Shown one piece after another: positions 17,660 to 25,966 of a stretch of 64,000 nt of DNA (the stretch's first letter is position 1; each line of letters starts with the position of its first letter). The DNA is from Brevibacterium sediminis (GTDB taxonomy: Bacteria > Actinomycetota > Actinomycetes > Actinomycetales > Brevibacteriaceae). Where the stretch lies: contig NZ_JABKDD010000007.1 of assembly GCF_013623905.1 (NCBI RefSeq), forward strand, positions 1 through 64,000. The letters run 5' to 3'. The notes under the pieces were generated by a model that saw only the letters and a list, made by a program, of their open reading frames with translations, did no database searches and was not told where the DNA came from. Position numbers and translations under genes: made by a program.

Positions 17660-18280
17660 ATGAGTTTGAGGAAGTGGGTGCTCTTCGATATCGGGGGAGT
17701 GCTGGAGGTCGTTGATGATGACACCTGGGGACAGCTTTTCGTTCGCCGGTGGCAGGAGCGCTCTGGATTCTCAGCGGAGGAGTATCGGGCGCGCATTCTG
17801 GCGGCGGACTTGCCGGTCATCGACCGTAGAGCGGACACGCGGGACGAGTACTGGTTGAAGCTGGGTCGAGCGCTCGAGATGGATTCGAACCTGATCGAGG
17901 CTATGCAGGCCGAGATGTGGCACGAATACTGCGGGAGTCTCAATACAGAGTTGTTTGAGTATGCAGCTGCGCTGCGGCCACGCGCCGGTGTGGCGATTCT
18001 GTCGAACTCAGTGGACGGGGCGCGGCGCGAGGAAGAACGGCGGTTCGGGTTCAGTGAAATCTTTGACCCGATTCTCTACAGCCACGAGACCGGTCTGCTC
18101 AAGCCGGAACCGGAGGCCTATGAGAATGCGCTTGAGCGGATGGCTGCGGACGCCGGAGCCGTGTTCTTCATTGATGACCACGAAGTCTGTGCTGAAGGCG
18201 CCCGTGCCGTCGGCATGGATGCGATCGTGCACCGTGACAATCGGTCGACGATTGATGAGATAGAGCAGTTTCTTCTTTAG
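17660..18280 (+). CDS. HAD-superfamily (HAD-IA) hydrolase
   Basis: Encodes 206 aa. The nucleophile motif is FDIGGVL with Asp10; the second Asp of DxD is Gly, as in many HAD-IA members of the DIGGVL type. AILSNS (motif II), GLLKPEPEAYENAL (motif III lysine) and VFFIDDHEVCAEGARAVGMDAI (motif IV acidic pair) complete the fold. The substrate, probably a small phospho-compound, is unknown. A frameshifted partial copy of this gene lies 1.7 kb downstream (19980-20355). GC content drops from here on. Confidence 0.88.
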   Translation: MSLRKWVLFDIGGVLEVVDDDTWGQLFVRRWQERSGFSAEEYRARILAADLPVIDRRADTRDEYWLKLGRALEMDSNLIEAMQAEMWHEYCGSLNTELFEYAAALRPRAGVAILSNSVDGARREEERRFGFSEIFDPILYSHETGLLKPEPEAYENALERMAADAGAVFFIDDHEVCAEGARAVGMDAIVHRDNRSTIDEIEQFLL

Positions 18281-18308
18281 GCGGCTTGACTGAACAGGAG
18301 TGAATGAA

Positions 18309-18494
18309 ATGGCGAACAACAGTGCTTTGGCTGGTTTCATCCTCGGGCTGGCAGTGTCTGCTGGGGTGTTGATGCTGTTGATTCCTGGGCTTCTTGAAGG
18401 GCCTGAGGCATGGCAGGTGTGGGTAGCTTGGATGGCTGCCGGATGTGCCATCGCCTGCGCGCTCGGGACGAACAAGGCAATTAGCCTTCGATGA
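18309..18494 (+). CDS. Small two-helix membrane protein, unknown
   Basis: Encodes 61 aa with two hydrophobic stretches (residues 7-29 and 34-53) and a short polar tail. AGGAG lies 8 nt before the ATG; a GTG at 18300 is a less likely start. It follows the HAD gene by 28 bp. Its last 14 bp overlap the end of the convergent gene at 18481. It could act as a small membrane accessory or immunity-type peptide, but nothing identifies it. Confidence 0.5.
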   Translation: MANNSALAGFILGLAVSAGVLMLLIPGLLEGPEAWQVWVAWMAAGCAIACALGTNKAISLR

Positions 18495-18885
18495 TCAGAA
18501 AATCACCTTTCAGCCGAAGTTCACCGACCGTGATTACTTGGAGGTCGCCGACTACAAGCTTCTTCCGGGCGTTCTCTTCTTGGAAGTAGATGTCTTCGAC
18601 GGCGGCGTCGCTCAGAAGCTCGATGGCTTCCCCGCCATCTGGTGTCGGTCTATAGGTGGCCATGTAGTGGTAAGCGTAGACGGTGTCACCGGGCTCGATC
18701 GTGTGCTCACCCGCATCCTTGACCTCACGTTCCTCCCAACTGATTTTGTATTCTGGCCGCTCCTTCTGGAGGCGAAGACAATCGGCCCCATCGGTGAAAA
18801 TGCCGACCAGCGGATCTATCTTGACCTCAGGGTCGAATGGAGACGTCTGTTCAGCAAACAGAAGGTACACCGTTTGGTTGTTCAT
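18481..18885 (-). CDS. Hypothetical soluble protein
   Basis: Encodes 134 aa, not recognised. It begins MNNQTVYLLFAEQTSP and is acidic, with an alternating strand-rich pattern (ITVGELRLKGDFLIIEG at the end). No signal peptide or helix-turn-helix is seen. The ATG overlaps the stop of the upstream membrane gene by 4 bp (18882-18885), so the pair is co-translated. GC is lower than in flanking housekeeping genes, which fits acquired DNA. Confidence 0.65.
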   Translation of the reverse strand: MNNQTVYLLFAEQTSPFDPEVKIDPLVGIFTDGADCLRLQKERPEYKISWEEREVKDAGEHTIEPGDTVYAYHYMATYRPTPDGGEAIELLSDAAVEDIYFQEENARKKLVVGDLQVITVGELRLKGDFLIIEG

Positions 18886-19367
18886 ATGTCGACCATCTCT
18901 CTATTCCGGGGTGCACGGCGCCTGAGAAAGACACCCGATCCGACAGTTAACGCGACTCCCGCACCGGCCATGGCTCCACCGACTGCCACGTTCTTCTTCG
19001 CGTCGGCACGACATTGGACGATCCCATCCGACAGTGGATACCCGTTCGCTTCAGTGATCCGCATGGCGTTGGGGCCGGAGGGGCAAGCCCATATTCCCTG
19101 ATCATCAATGTAGGACCCGTGCCAACCCATTTGGACGAAGAATCCACCAGCAATCAGACCGACTGAAGCCACTCCGAGCAAAGTGAGTGGCAACCATGCG
19201 TGCTGCCTTTTCATGATGATAGTCAGGAACCAGATCGCTACGGCGGCACCAACTACGAACCAGCCGAGCAACACCCATTCCGCCCACTGCACATCTTCCA
19301 TGTGGTACAGCTCGACAGTGTCGTCGGTGGCTTTGATCATCATGTGCGCCGAGTAGCCATGCCTCAC
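18882..19367 (-). CDS. Hypothetical membrane protein, three helices
   Basis: Encodes 161 aa. Hydrophobic segments lie at about 28-50, 57-79 and 126-146. The loop between the second and third has two Cys (IWACPSG and IVQCRAD) that could form a disulfide outside the cell. GTG at 19367 is chosen because GGGAG lies 7 nt upstream. It is coupled to the next gene by a 4-bp overlap. The family is unknown. Confidence 0.65.
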   Translation of the reverse strand: MRHGYSAHMMIKATDDTVELYHMEDVQWAEWVLLGWFVVGAAVAIWFLTIIMKRQHAWLPLTLLGVASVGLIAGGFFVQMGWHGSYIDDQGIWACPSGPNAMRITEANGYPLSDGIVQCRADAKKNVAVGGAMAGAGVALTVGSGVFLRRRAPRNREMVDI

Positions 19368-19427
19368 TGCGAAGCTCCCTTATGCCCTGTCGTAATGGTC
19401 TGGTCTCAATATGCCACACTGGCATCT

Positions 19428-19745
19428 ATGGCTCCTGGCACAGTGCATGAGTTCGCCATGCCTGATCGGTTGATCCTCGATCTGGAGACGACCACGCACA
19501 CGGTTGCTGTGCGTGACGCTTTGTGCTGACGTATCAACCTGTCGGTCGAGAAATACGCTGTTGTGCTCGAAGGGCTGGTGGATACGGAGGCGAACGGCAG
19601 TTACGCCCCGGACATTGTGGATCGGGTCAGACGGTTACGGGCTGAGCGGTTCGCGTTCTCGAGCGGCGGCAAGGTCGCTGGAAGTCGTTCATGCAGTAGC
19701 TCGTCGCGTTCACGTTGGATGCAGTATTTCGGATTGAGATGCTGA
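19428..19745 (+). pseudogene. Unknown small gene interrupted by an in-frame TGA
   Basis: A frame opens with ATG at 19428 (MAPGTVHEFAMPDRLILDLE), meets TGA at 19527, and continues in the same frame to 19745 (RINLSVEKYAVVLEGLVDTE). The 105-codon product would be a small soluble protein. Its position just before a Fic-like remnant suggests a lost antitoxin, but there is no family match. The part after about residue 85 is Ser/Arg-rich and may be out of frame. Confidence 0.4.
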
Positions 19746-19758
19746 GATCCTCTGAAAA

Positions 19759-19979
19759 ATGGAGTGACGCCTGTACAACTTTGATCCCAGTATCCCGGCC
19801 GCAGTTTCGAGCAGTGATTGTGCCGGTGCTGATGCTGCGCTCAACAGGGCCGTCGCTAGATATAACGACGCGGAGTCGGCGAAGGCAATCACGGGGTGGA
19901 CGTACAGGCGGTCTCAGAAGTCGAGTAGTCCCGAAATTGAGAACTTCATTGATTCGATTTCCGAAGTCGAACAGAGTGC
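19759..19979 (+). pseudogene. Remnant of a Fic-family protein N-terminus
   Basis: ATG GAG TGA followed in frame by RLYNFDPSIPAAV and about 55 further residues. YNFDPSIPA is the usual start of Fic proteins with a DUF4172-type N-terminal domain, where the third codon would read Trp (TGG) instead of TGA. The catalytic HPFxxGNGR part is absent; homology stops at about 19975, where HAD-like sequence begins. Fic proteins AMPylate targets and often act as toxins; this copy cannot. Confidence 0.45.
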
Positions 19980-20355
19980 GAGATGTGGGACGAGCACCGC
20001 GGGCGTCTCAACACGGAGTTGTTCGAGTATGCATCCGTGCTGCGACCGTGCGCCGACGTAGCGATTCTGTTGCACTCGGTCGACGGTGCTCGCGCCGAGG
20101 AGGAACGACGATTCGGATTCTACGGTCTTGGACCCGATGCTCTGCAGTCATGAAACCGGTCTGCTCAAGCCCGAGCCGGAGGCTTATGAGAATGCGCTTG
20201 AGCGGATGCGTGCAGATGCCGGAGACGTGTTCTTCATCGATGACCACGAGGTGTGCGCTGGGGTCGCGCGTGACGTGGGTGCGAACGCGATCGTGCACCT
20301 CGGCAGCCTGTCGACGATCACGGCGATCGAGGAGCCTCTCCGATGGTCAGTCTGA
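19980..20355 (+). pseudogene. Frameshifted partial duplicate of the HAD hydrolase
   Basis: The DNA closely follows codons about 76-205 of the intact gene at 17660, for example EMWDEHRGRLNTELFEYAS followed by GLLKPEPEAYENALERM. The first 75 codons, including the nucleophile Asp, are missing. A 2-bp deletion near 20124-20126 (TACGG-TC against AGTGAAATC) shifts the frame. The copy therefore cannot be active. It marks a past duplication or insertion in this patch. Confidence 0.8.
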
Positions 20356-20405
20356 GCCGAATCAGTCGAATCGACAGCTGGCTTCAAGGCCTGGGTGCGG
20401 AGACC

Positions 20406-21770
20406 TCAGTCAGCGAGATCAAGCATCGGTGTCGGTTTCCGGAAACCGCGTGTGACGAAGGCGAGGTAGCCGACTCCGAGAACCAGCCAGATGGCGCCGA
20501 TGAGAAGAGTTCGCGGAGACAGGCTCGTCCACAGCCACAGGGTCAGACAGAATCCGATTCCCGGCAGAATGATCGAACTGAGAACAGCACGTGAACCACG
20601 ATTCTTCTCGTCGATGATGAAGTGTTTGATGACCGACAGATTCACTGCTGAGAACGCGATCAGAGCACCGAAGCTGACCATCTCCGATATGAATGCGAGG
20701 TCGACGGCGAGCGCAAGCAGAGAGACTCCGCCGACTGTGAGAGTCGCAATCGTGGGTGTGTGAAAGCGTGGTGACAAGCGGCCGAAGTAGCTTTTCGGGA
20801 GCACGCCGTCTCGACCCATCGCGAAGAGAATGCGTGAGACTGATGCCTGCGAGGTCAGAGCTGAGCCGCATGCTCCGGCGACATAGGCGGCGGTGAAGAA
20901 GGCGGTGAGGAATTCGCCGCCGGCCGCCGCCATGACGTCGAGCGCGCCTGAATCGACATCGGCGAACTGATTCGACGGGTAGACCAGCTGAGCCAGGTAT
21001 GACAGAACAATGTAGATGAGGCCGCCGGTGACAGTGGCGATGACGATTGCGCGGGGGACTGCTCTCTTCGCGTCCTTGGCTTCCTCGGACAAAGTCGAGA
21101 CCGCATCGAAGCCGAGGAATGACAGACACAGTATCGCTGCGCCGGCCATGACATTGTAGAATCCGGGTGCCGAGCCGTCACCGGTGAATGGGGCGGTGAG
21201 GTCGACAGAACCGGATCCGGTGAATGAGGCGATGCCGAGCGCGGCGAAGACAACGATGAAGATTGCTTGAGCAGCGATGATGACGATGTTGGCCCGTGCA
21301 ACGGAGACGATTCCGATGACATTGAGGATCGTGACGAGAACAATGGCAGAGACCACGAAGACCCAGGCAGGAATCATGGGGAAAGCCGCGCTGAGGTAGA
21401 TGCCGATGACAAGATAATTGATCATCGGCAGGAACAGGTAGTCGAGAAGCAGTGCCCAACCGGCAACGAAACCGATTCCAGCTCCGAAGCTCTTCTGCGT
21501 GTACGTGTATGCCGAACCGGCAAAGGGCATGGCGGCAGCCATCTTCGCATATGACCGCGCGGTGAACACCATTGCCAGCAGGGTGATGACGTAAGCGGCT
21601 GGGACGCGGCCCCCGGTGACCTGGGTGACGATTCCGTAAGTCGTGAAGACGGTCAGCGGAACCATATAGACGAGGCCGAAGAAGACTAGTGAAGGTACCC
21701 CGAGTGCACGTTTCAGGTGGGTTTGGGAGGTGTCTTGAGCGGTGGCGTTGTGATTGGAATGGGACATCAT
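20406..21770 (-). CDS. APC-family amino acid/polyamine permease (PuuP-like)
   Basis: Encodes 454 aa with about 12 helices. GVPSLVFFGLVYMVPLTVFTTYGIV and GSAYTYTQKSFGAGIGFVAGWALLLDYLFLPMINYL closely follow the pattern of the putrescine importer PuuP and relatives. Import of an amine or amino acid at the membrane is therefore likely. Two adjacent ATGs (21770 and 21767) follow AAAGGA. The gene lies 12 bp downstream of the amidohydrolase, so the transporter and enzyme probably handle the same compound. Confidence 0.87.
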   Translation of the reverse strand: MMSHSNHNATAQDTSQTHLKRALGVPSLVFFGLVYMVPLTVFTTYGIVTQVTGGRVPAAYVITLLAMVFTARSYAKMAAAMPFAGSAYTYTQKSFGAGIGFVAGWALLLDYLFLPMINYLVIGIYLSAAFPMIPAWVFVVSAIVLVTILNVIGIVSVARANIVIIAAQAIFIVVFAALGIASFTGSGSVDLTAPFTGDGSAPGFYNVMAGAAILCLSFLGFDAVSTLSEEAKDAKRAVPRAIVIATVTGGLIYIVLSYLAQLVYPSNQFADVDSGALDVMAAAGGEFLTAFFTAAYVAGACGSALTSQASVSRILFAMGRDGVLPKSYFGRLSPRFHTPTIATLTVGGVSLLALAVDLAFISEMVSFGALIAFSAVNLSVIKHFIIDEKNRGSRAVLSSIILPGIGFCLTLWLWTSLSPRTLLIGAIWLVLGVGYLAFVTRGFRKPTPMLDLAD

Positions 21771-21782
21771 TGTCCTTTCGAT

Positions 21783-23429
21783 TCAGTCCGTCGAATGGAC
21801 GGCCACGCCGCGCAGGTATGTGCGGCGAACAGGGGCATCAGACAGTTCCTGTGGGAGAAGTGTTCGAGGATCCGAATCGAGAACGATGAAGTCGGCGCTC
21901 GCGCCCGGACGGATCACTCCCCACTCGTCGGGTCTTTGGTCTGCAAATGCTTGGTGGGCAACCGCAGCCGAATAAGCGTCGAGAGAGCGTTCGACGTCGA
22001 GGATCTCTTCGGGAGTCCACCCGCCGTCGGGCTCACCGTCATCGGTCTGTCTGCTCACGGCAACGGCGAGACCCTCGAGCGGCGCCCCTGAAGTGCAGGG
22101 CCAGTCCGAACCGAACGCAAGGTGCCCGCCGCTGTCGAGGACGCTGCGCATCCGATATTGCGCCACGGCGCGTTCTCTGCCGATCCGGGGGACGGTGAGT
22201 ACTGTCATGAGGTCATCGAGCTGAGCCCACAAAGGCTGCATATTCGCGATGACGCCGAGTTCAGCAAAGCGGGACAGGTCGGCAGAGTCGATGATCTGGG
22301 CATGTGCGATCACCGGCCGTCGATCACGGGCTTCGTTGTTCCGGATTGTGTACTCGATGGCATCCAATGCTTGTCGAACGGCCGCGTCGCCGATGGCGTG
22401 GATGTGGATCTGAAAACCTGCCGCGTCGACTTCGCGAACCGCCTCTGCCAGCGAATCTCCTTCCCAGACTCGCATGCCGTGGTTGTGAAGGGAGGAGCAG
22501 TAGGGCTCGATGAGCGCACCGGTTTCGTTCTCGATGACTCCGTCGGCGAAGAACTTCACGGTCTGAGCGGTCAGGAACGGATCCGAAAGTTCCTCGATCC
22601 TTCGGCGCGCAGAAAGCATTTCGGGCAGCTGTTGCGTGAAGCGGCGGGGATCGGCGTAGAACGCGAGGTTGAATCGCAGTTTGAGCCGATCCTGCTGAGA
22701 GGCGGACGCATAGGTCTCGACATCGGCTGGCTCCACCCAAGCGTCCTGGACCCAAGTGACGCCTCGAGCCAGGTAATAGTCGGCTGCCCGATCGAGAGCG
22801 CGAAGTCGGACGGAATCGTGGTGTGGCGGACGAACGGCGTCGATCAGATCAATTGCACCCCATTCACGCAGAGTGCCCAGCGGTGAGCCGTCGTCTCGGC
22901 GAGGAATCTCGCCTATCTGCGGCTCCGGGGTTGCCGCGGTGATTCCCGCGAGTTCCAATGCTCGAGAATTGCACCACACGGTGTGGTAGTCCCAAGCGCG
23001 AAGGACGACCGGTCGGTCGGACACGGCTCTGTCAAGCCATTCGGCGTCGAAGAGGCCGTCGCGTACGAGGCTGCCGTCATATGAGGCACCAGTGATCCAG
23101 TCGTCGTCGGGATGAGCCTCGGCGTACCGTTTCACTTCAGCGATGATCTCTTCGACGCTCGTGCACGATCTCACCTGTGGGCCCTCTGCTTCCATGCCAC
23201 CGAAGATCGGATGAGCATGGCCGTCGCCGAAGGACGGCATGAGGAACCCGCCGTCGAGATCGATGGACTCAAACTCTGCGCCGTCGTGGCTCGAAACTTG
23301 ATCGAGGACGGCCGCCACCGCATGTGAACCAGAGGCAACGACAGTGCCATCTTGAACCACAAGGGAATCCTCAGTTTGGGCGCCGGCGCCCAACCAGATG
23401 GTGCCGTTGTGGAAGTGCTGTGTCGTCAA
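21783..23429 (-). CDS. Amidohydrolase family protein (YtcJ-like, amidohydrolase 3)
   Basis: Encodes 548 aa. It has metal ligands in DGHAHPIFGG, the later HIHAIGD pair, AHAQIID and the terminal Asp in FGSDWPC, which is the order seen in amidohydrolase-3 metal-dependent hydrolases that cleave amides or imides. TTG at 23429 is chosen because AGGAGGA lies 8 nt upstream; the frame runs on upstream to 23633 without coding character. It is divergent from the TetR gene and is probably repressed by it through the shared operator. Confidence 0.85.
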   Translation of the reverse strand: MTTQHFHNGTIWLGAGAQTEDSLVVQDGTVVASGSHAVAAVLDQVSSHDGAEFESIDLDGGFLMPSFGDGHAHPIFGGMEAEGPQVRSCTSVEEIIAEVKRYAEAHPDDDWITGASYDGSLVRDGLFDAEWLDRAVSDRPVVLRAWDYHTVWCNSRALELAGITAATPEPQIGEIPRRDDGSPLGTLREWGAIDLIDAVRPPHHDSVRLRALDRAADYYLARGVTWVQDAWVEPADVETYASASQQDRLKLRFNLAFYADPRRFTQQLPEMLSARRRIEELSDPFLTAQTVKFFADGVIENETGALIEPYCSSLHNHGMRVWEGDSLAEAVREVDAAGFQIHIHAIGDAAVRQALDAIEYTIRNNEARDRRPVIAHAQIIDSADLSRFAELGVIANMQPLWAQLDDLMTVLTVPRIGRERAVAQYRMRSVLDSGGHLAFGSDWPCTSGAPLEGLAVAVSRQTDDGEPDGGWTPEEILDVERSLDAYSAAVAHQAFADQRPDEWGVIRPGASADFIVLDSDPRTLLPQELSDAPVRRTYLRGVAVHSTD

Positions 23430-23478
23430 GACTGCCGTCCTCCTGCTCCATTGCTTGTGGCCGGCCGCACCGGCGTTT

Positions 23479-23517
23479 ACACGAACAGTGTTCGTATGTG
23501 ACTGGGAACACGATACA
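23479..23517. promoter_or_regulatory. TetR operator in the divergent promoter region
   Basis: ACGAACA-G-TGTTCGT (23479-23493) is a perfect 15-bp palindrome. On the plus strand TACACT (23512-23517) is a -10 candidate, which places the palindrome over the -35 region. It lies between the amidohydrolase (-) and the TetR gene (+). Confidence 0.75.
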
Positions 23518-23563
23518 CTGCTCGAAAGATGTAGGGAAGTGCGAAATTGAGAGCGAGCATTCT

Positions 23564-24193
23564 GTGAGATTGAATCAGGATCGGCTGGTTGATGCCGCGC
23601 TCGCGCTTGTCGACGACCTCGGCGAAGAGTCATTGTCGATGCGAACTCTGGCGGCTCGCGTCGACAGGCAGGTGTCCTCTCTGTACAACCATGTCTCCGG
23701 CCGAGGTGAACTCATCGAATTGATGCGCGCCCGTATTGTGGCTGGAATCGACGTTCAAGTATTTTCTGGGATCGAGGAATCGTCGGAGAGCGTGCCGTGG
23801 GACAGAGCTCTGGAGCTGTGGGCCCGGACGTATCTCAGAGCCTTCGCCGACCACCCGAACCTCATCCGATTGCTGGCCACGACCTCGATTCGAGACCTCT
23901 CAACGTATGAAATGTATGACTCAGTGATCGGTGGACTTCGTCGAGGGGGATGGCCGCAGGGTCAGACCGTGGCGGTGATGCGGTCCGTTGAAGCCTATGT
24001 CCTCGGTTCCGCTCTGGACATCGTCGCTCCAGTCGACCTCATCACTCAGGAATCGGCCGGAGACAGATTTGCGGAGATTCGAGGTGCGCTGGATCCTCGA
24101 TTCGGCGAGAACTCGTCAGCGGTGGCGTCCTTCGAGTTTGGGCTGACTAGCCTGATCCAAGGTCTGAAGCATCGGCTTGAGGCCGTGTCGTGA
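23564..24193 (+). CDS. TetR-family transcriptional regulator
   Basis: Encodes 209 aa. The helix-turn-helix is DLGEESLSMRTLAARVDRQVSSLYNHVSGRGELIELM (about 20-55), and the C-terminal ligand domain resembles TetR_C-type sensors. GTG at 23564 gives the usual short N-terminus (MRLNQDRLVDAAL); the frame is open further upstream without a family match. The GTGA overlap with the next gene shows an operon. It probably controls itself and the divergent hydrolase/permease pair. Confidence 0.88.
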   Translation: MRLNQDRLVDAALALVDDLGEESLSMRTLAARVDRQVSSLYNHVSGRGELIELMRARIVAGIDVQVFSGIEESSESVPWDRALELWARTYLRAFADHPNLIRLLATTSIRDLSTYEMYDSVIGGLRRGGWPQGQTVAVMRSVEAYVLGSALDIVAPVDLITQESAGDRFAEIRGALDPRFGENSSAVASFEFGLTSLIQGLKHRLEAVS

Positions 24194-24711
24194 GTCAAAC
24201 GGCAAGGCTCGATGTCACACTCGACTCGTTCTGGGTGCGGGTCCGCAGCTGCATCCCAGACCTACCGGAGGCGATGCCTGAAGCATGGGCCTTCGGCGCG
24301 ACTCCCGAGCATGCGGACGACCTCCTCGCTCTCGTGCTGGCTGGGACCAAGACGGGCACCGCCTCGGCGCTGTGGGACATCGAAGCCGATGACGAATCCG
24401 TACCCGAGGTGGGTGAACTGAGCATCATCCTCGACGGCCGAGGCCGGCCGAGAGCCCTCATCGAAACCACGGCGATCGACATCGTTCCGTTCTGCGAGGT
24501 GACCGCCGAGCATGCCCATTCGGAAGGGGAAGGCGACCGAACCCAGGCCGCCTGGCGCGAGATCCATGAGCGTTTTTGGCAAGAGCATGGCCGGCGCGGA
24601 TTCGCGCCCGAGATGCCGGTCGTCTGCGAACGCTTCCGGTTGCTGTTCGACGTAGAAGACGAGGGGTGCGTCAGCGTCTCGGGCGACGAATCACAGGGGA
24701 CGAGCAGATGA
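24190..24711 (+). CDS. ASCH domain-containing protein
   Basis: Encodes 173 aa. The ASCH core is visible as WAFGATPEHADDLLALVLAGTKTGTASALW, then GELSIILDGRGRPRALIETT and FCEVTAEHAHSEGEGD. ASCH domains have a PUA-like beta barrel and are linked to RNA binding or to amide hydrolysis (YqfB-type); the role here is not known. It overlaps the TetR gene by 4 bp and the following gene by 4 bp, so it belongs to that operon. Confidence 0.85.
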   Translation: MSQTARLDVTLDSFWVRVRSCIPDLPEAMPEAWAFGATPEHADDLLALVLAGTKTGTASALWDIEADDESVPEVGELSIILDGRGRPRALIETTAIDIVPFCEVTAEHAHSEGEGDRTQAAWREIHERFWQEHGRRGFAPEMPVVCERFRLLFDVEDEGCVSVSGDESQGTSR

Positions 24712-25337
24712 ACGAAGCCGAATACTGGGACCTCATCCACACGGAACGCGCGCGCCTGGCCGATCTGCTCTCCACGCTCGAACCGGAGCAGTGGGCGCTC
24801 GCCACTCTGTGTGCAGACTGGATGGTCGAGCAGGTCGTCGCCCACCTGACAGCCGCAGCCAACACCGGGAAGTGGGCCTGGATCCGCAGCATCGTTCGGG
24901 CGGGATTCGATCCTGCCAAACACAATGCGCGACTGCTCGAGCGCCGTCTCGGTGGCTCACCTGAGGAGACCCTTGCGAAGTTCCACAGCTCGATCCCACT
25001 GACTATCGCGCCGACCAAAGACTTCCCGGCCTTCCTGGGTGAAGTCATCGTCCACGGCCAGGACATCGCACGACCACTGGAACTCGACCTGACCCCTGGC
25101 GCCGAGGCGACCGTCGAGGTGGCCCGATACTTCGCCTCTAAGGACTTCGCCGTGAACTCGAAGACCCTGGTCAAAGGGCTGAAGCTCAGTGCTGTCGACG
25201 CCGACTTCGAATCCGGAAGCGGGCTGGAGGTGACCGGTCGTGTCCTCGACCTCGTCATGGCCATGGCCGGTCGACCGGAAGCGCTGAGAGATCTGACCGG
25301 GAGCGGAGTCGCCGAACTCCGGCGACAGATGGACTGA
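24708..25337 (+). CDS. Maleylpyruvate isomerase-type mycothiol-dependent enzyme (DinB_2 fold)
   Basis: Encodes 209 aa. The N-terminal four-helix bundle has EYWDLIHTERARLADLLSTL and the metal-ligand history LCADWMVEQVVAHLT (His of the DinB-like triad), with GEVIVHGQDIARPL supplying the second His and Asp. Members use mycothiol as cofactor, for example in maleylpyruvate isomerisation or thiol transfer. The ATGA overlap with the ASCH gene fixes the start. It is the last gene of the TetR operon. Confidence 0.82.
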   Translation: MNEAEYWDLIHTERARLADLLSTLEPEQWALATLCADWMVEQVVAHLTAAANTGKWAWIRSIVRAGFDPAKHNARLLERRLGGSPEETLAKFHSSIPLTIAPTKDFPAFLGEVIVHGQDIARPLELDLTPGAEATVEVARYFASKDFAVNSKTLVKGLKLSAVDADFESGSGLEVTGRVLDLVMAMAGRPEALRDLTGSGVAELRRQMD

Positions 25338-25410
25338 AACCTCAGAGGTCAGAGTGCTGCGACGCGCGTGCCGGAACATCCCTGACGGCGAGATGAACGT
25401 TGACGGGTGC

Positions 25411-25852
25411 TCAGGCGAGTCCGACGGCTCCGACCGCGACAAGAACGAATCCGAGCAATTGCAGTGAAGCGCGCACGATCTGGAAGGCGTCCCACCGTCT
25501 GCGCATGGCGATGAATCCCTCGGGGGCGGTCTCCTCGGTGATCCGTCCCGTCCGGGTGTTGATCGGGACGTTCCCGATGATCGTCACGACGAGGGCGACG
25601 CTGAGGCTGATTGCTGCCGATGCCAGCCATGCGTTGGGCTCATCGATGGCAATGATGATGGCCAGGGCGGTCGCCGCGGTCATCCCCCACCGGCATCACC
25701 CGGCCGAACGTCTTCAGCAGGCCCCTCTCCATGATCAGCTGATCGTCCGTCCTCAGCTGACGGATCACTGGATGAACCAAGGCGGCCGATCCGAATTCCG
25801 CTGAGCCGACGAAGCCGGTGACGAGGACCGCAGCCAAAGTCAAGGCATCCAT
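25411..25852 (-). pseudogene. DUF1772-type membrane protein, frameshifted
   Basis: Two frames make one protein of about 146 aa: MDALTLAAVLVTGFVGSAEF to FGRVMPVG, then MTAATALAIIIAIDEP to the stop. The break lies at a run of five C (25684-25688); removing one base joins the frames as MPVG-MTAAT. DUF1772 (anthrone oxygenase-like) proteins have four helices, as here. AGGAGAGG precedes the ATG at 25852. Either a real mutation or a sequencing error is possible. It is divergent from the MerR gene. Confidence 0.7.
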
Positions 25853-25877
25853 GACCTCTCCTCTTAATAGGTAGTTA

Positions 25878-25898
25878 TACTATCCATAATAGATAGTA
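25878..25898. promoter_or_regulatory. Operator candidate between DUF1772 and MerR genes
   Basis: TACTATC-N7-GATAGTA is a perfect inverted repeat in a strikingly AT-rich 40-bp stretch. The position fits control of both divergent genes by the MerR-type protein. Confidence 0.65.
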
Positions 25899-25966
25899 GA
25901 GGTATCTGCTAGGGTCGAGCAAGATCAGTCACCGAACATTGCTGTCAGTGCCGGGAGGAGATGACG

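Noticed and set aside
19527..19767. TGA recoding (selenocysteine or Trp) at two sites
   Set aside because: No SECIS-like hairpin or selenium gene is visible, and TGA serves as the normal stop for many genes here. Gene decay is simpler.
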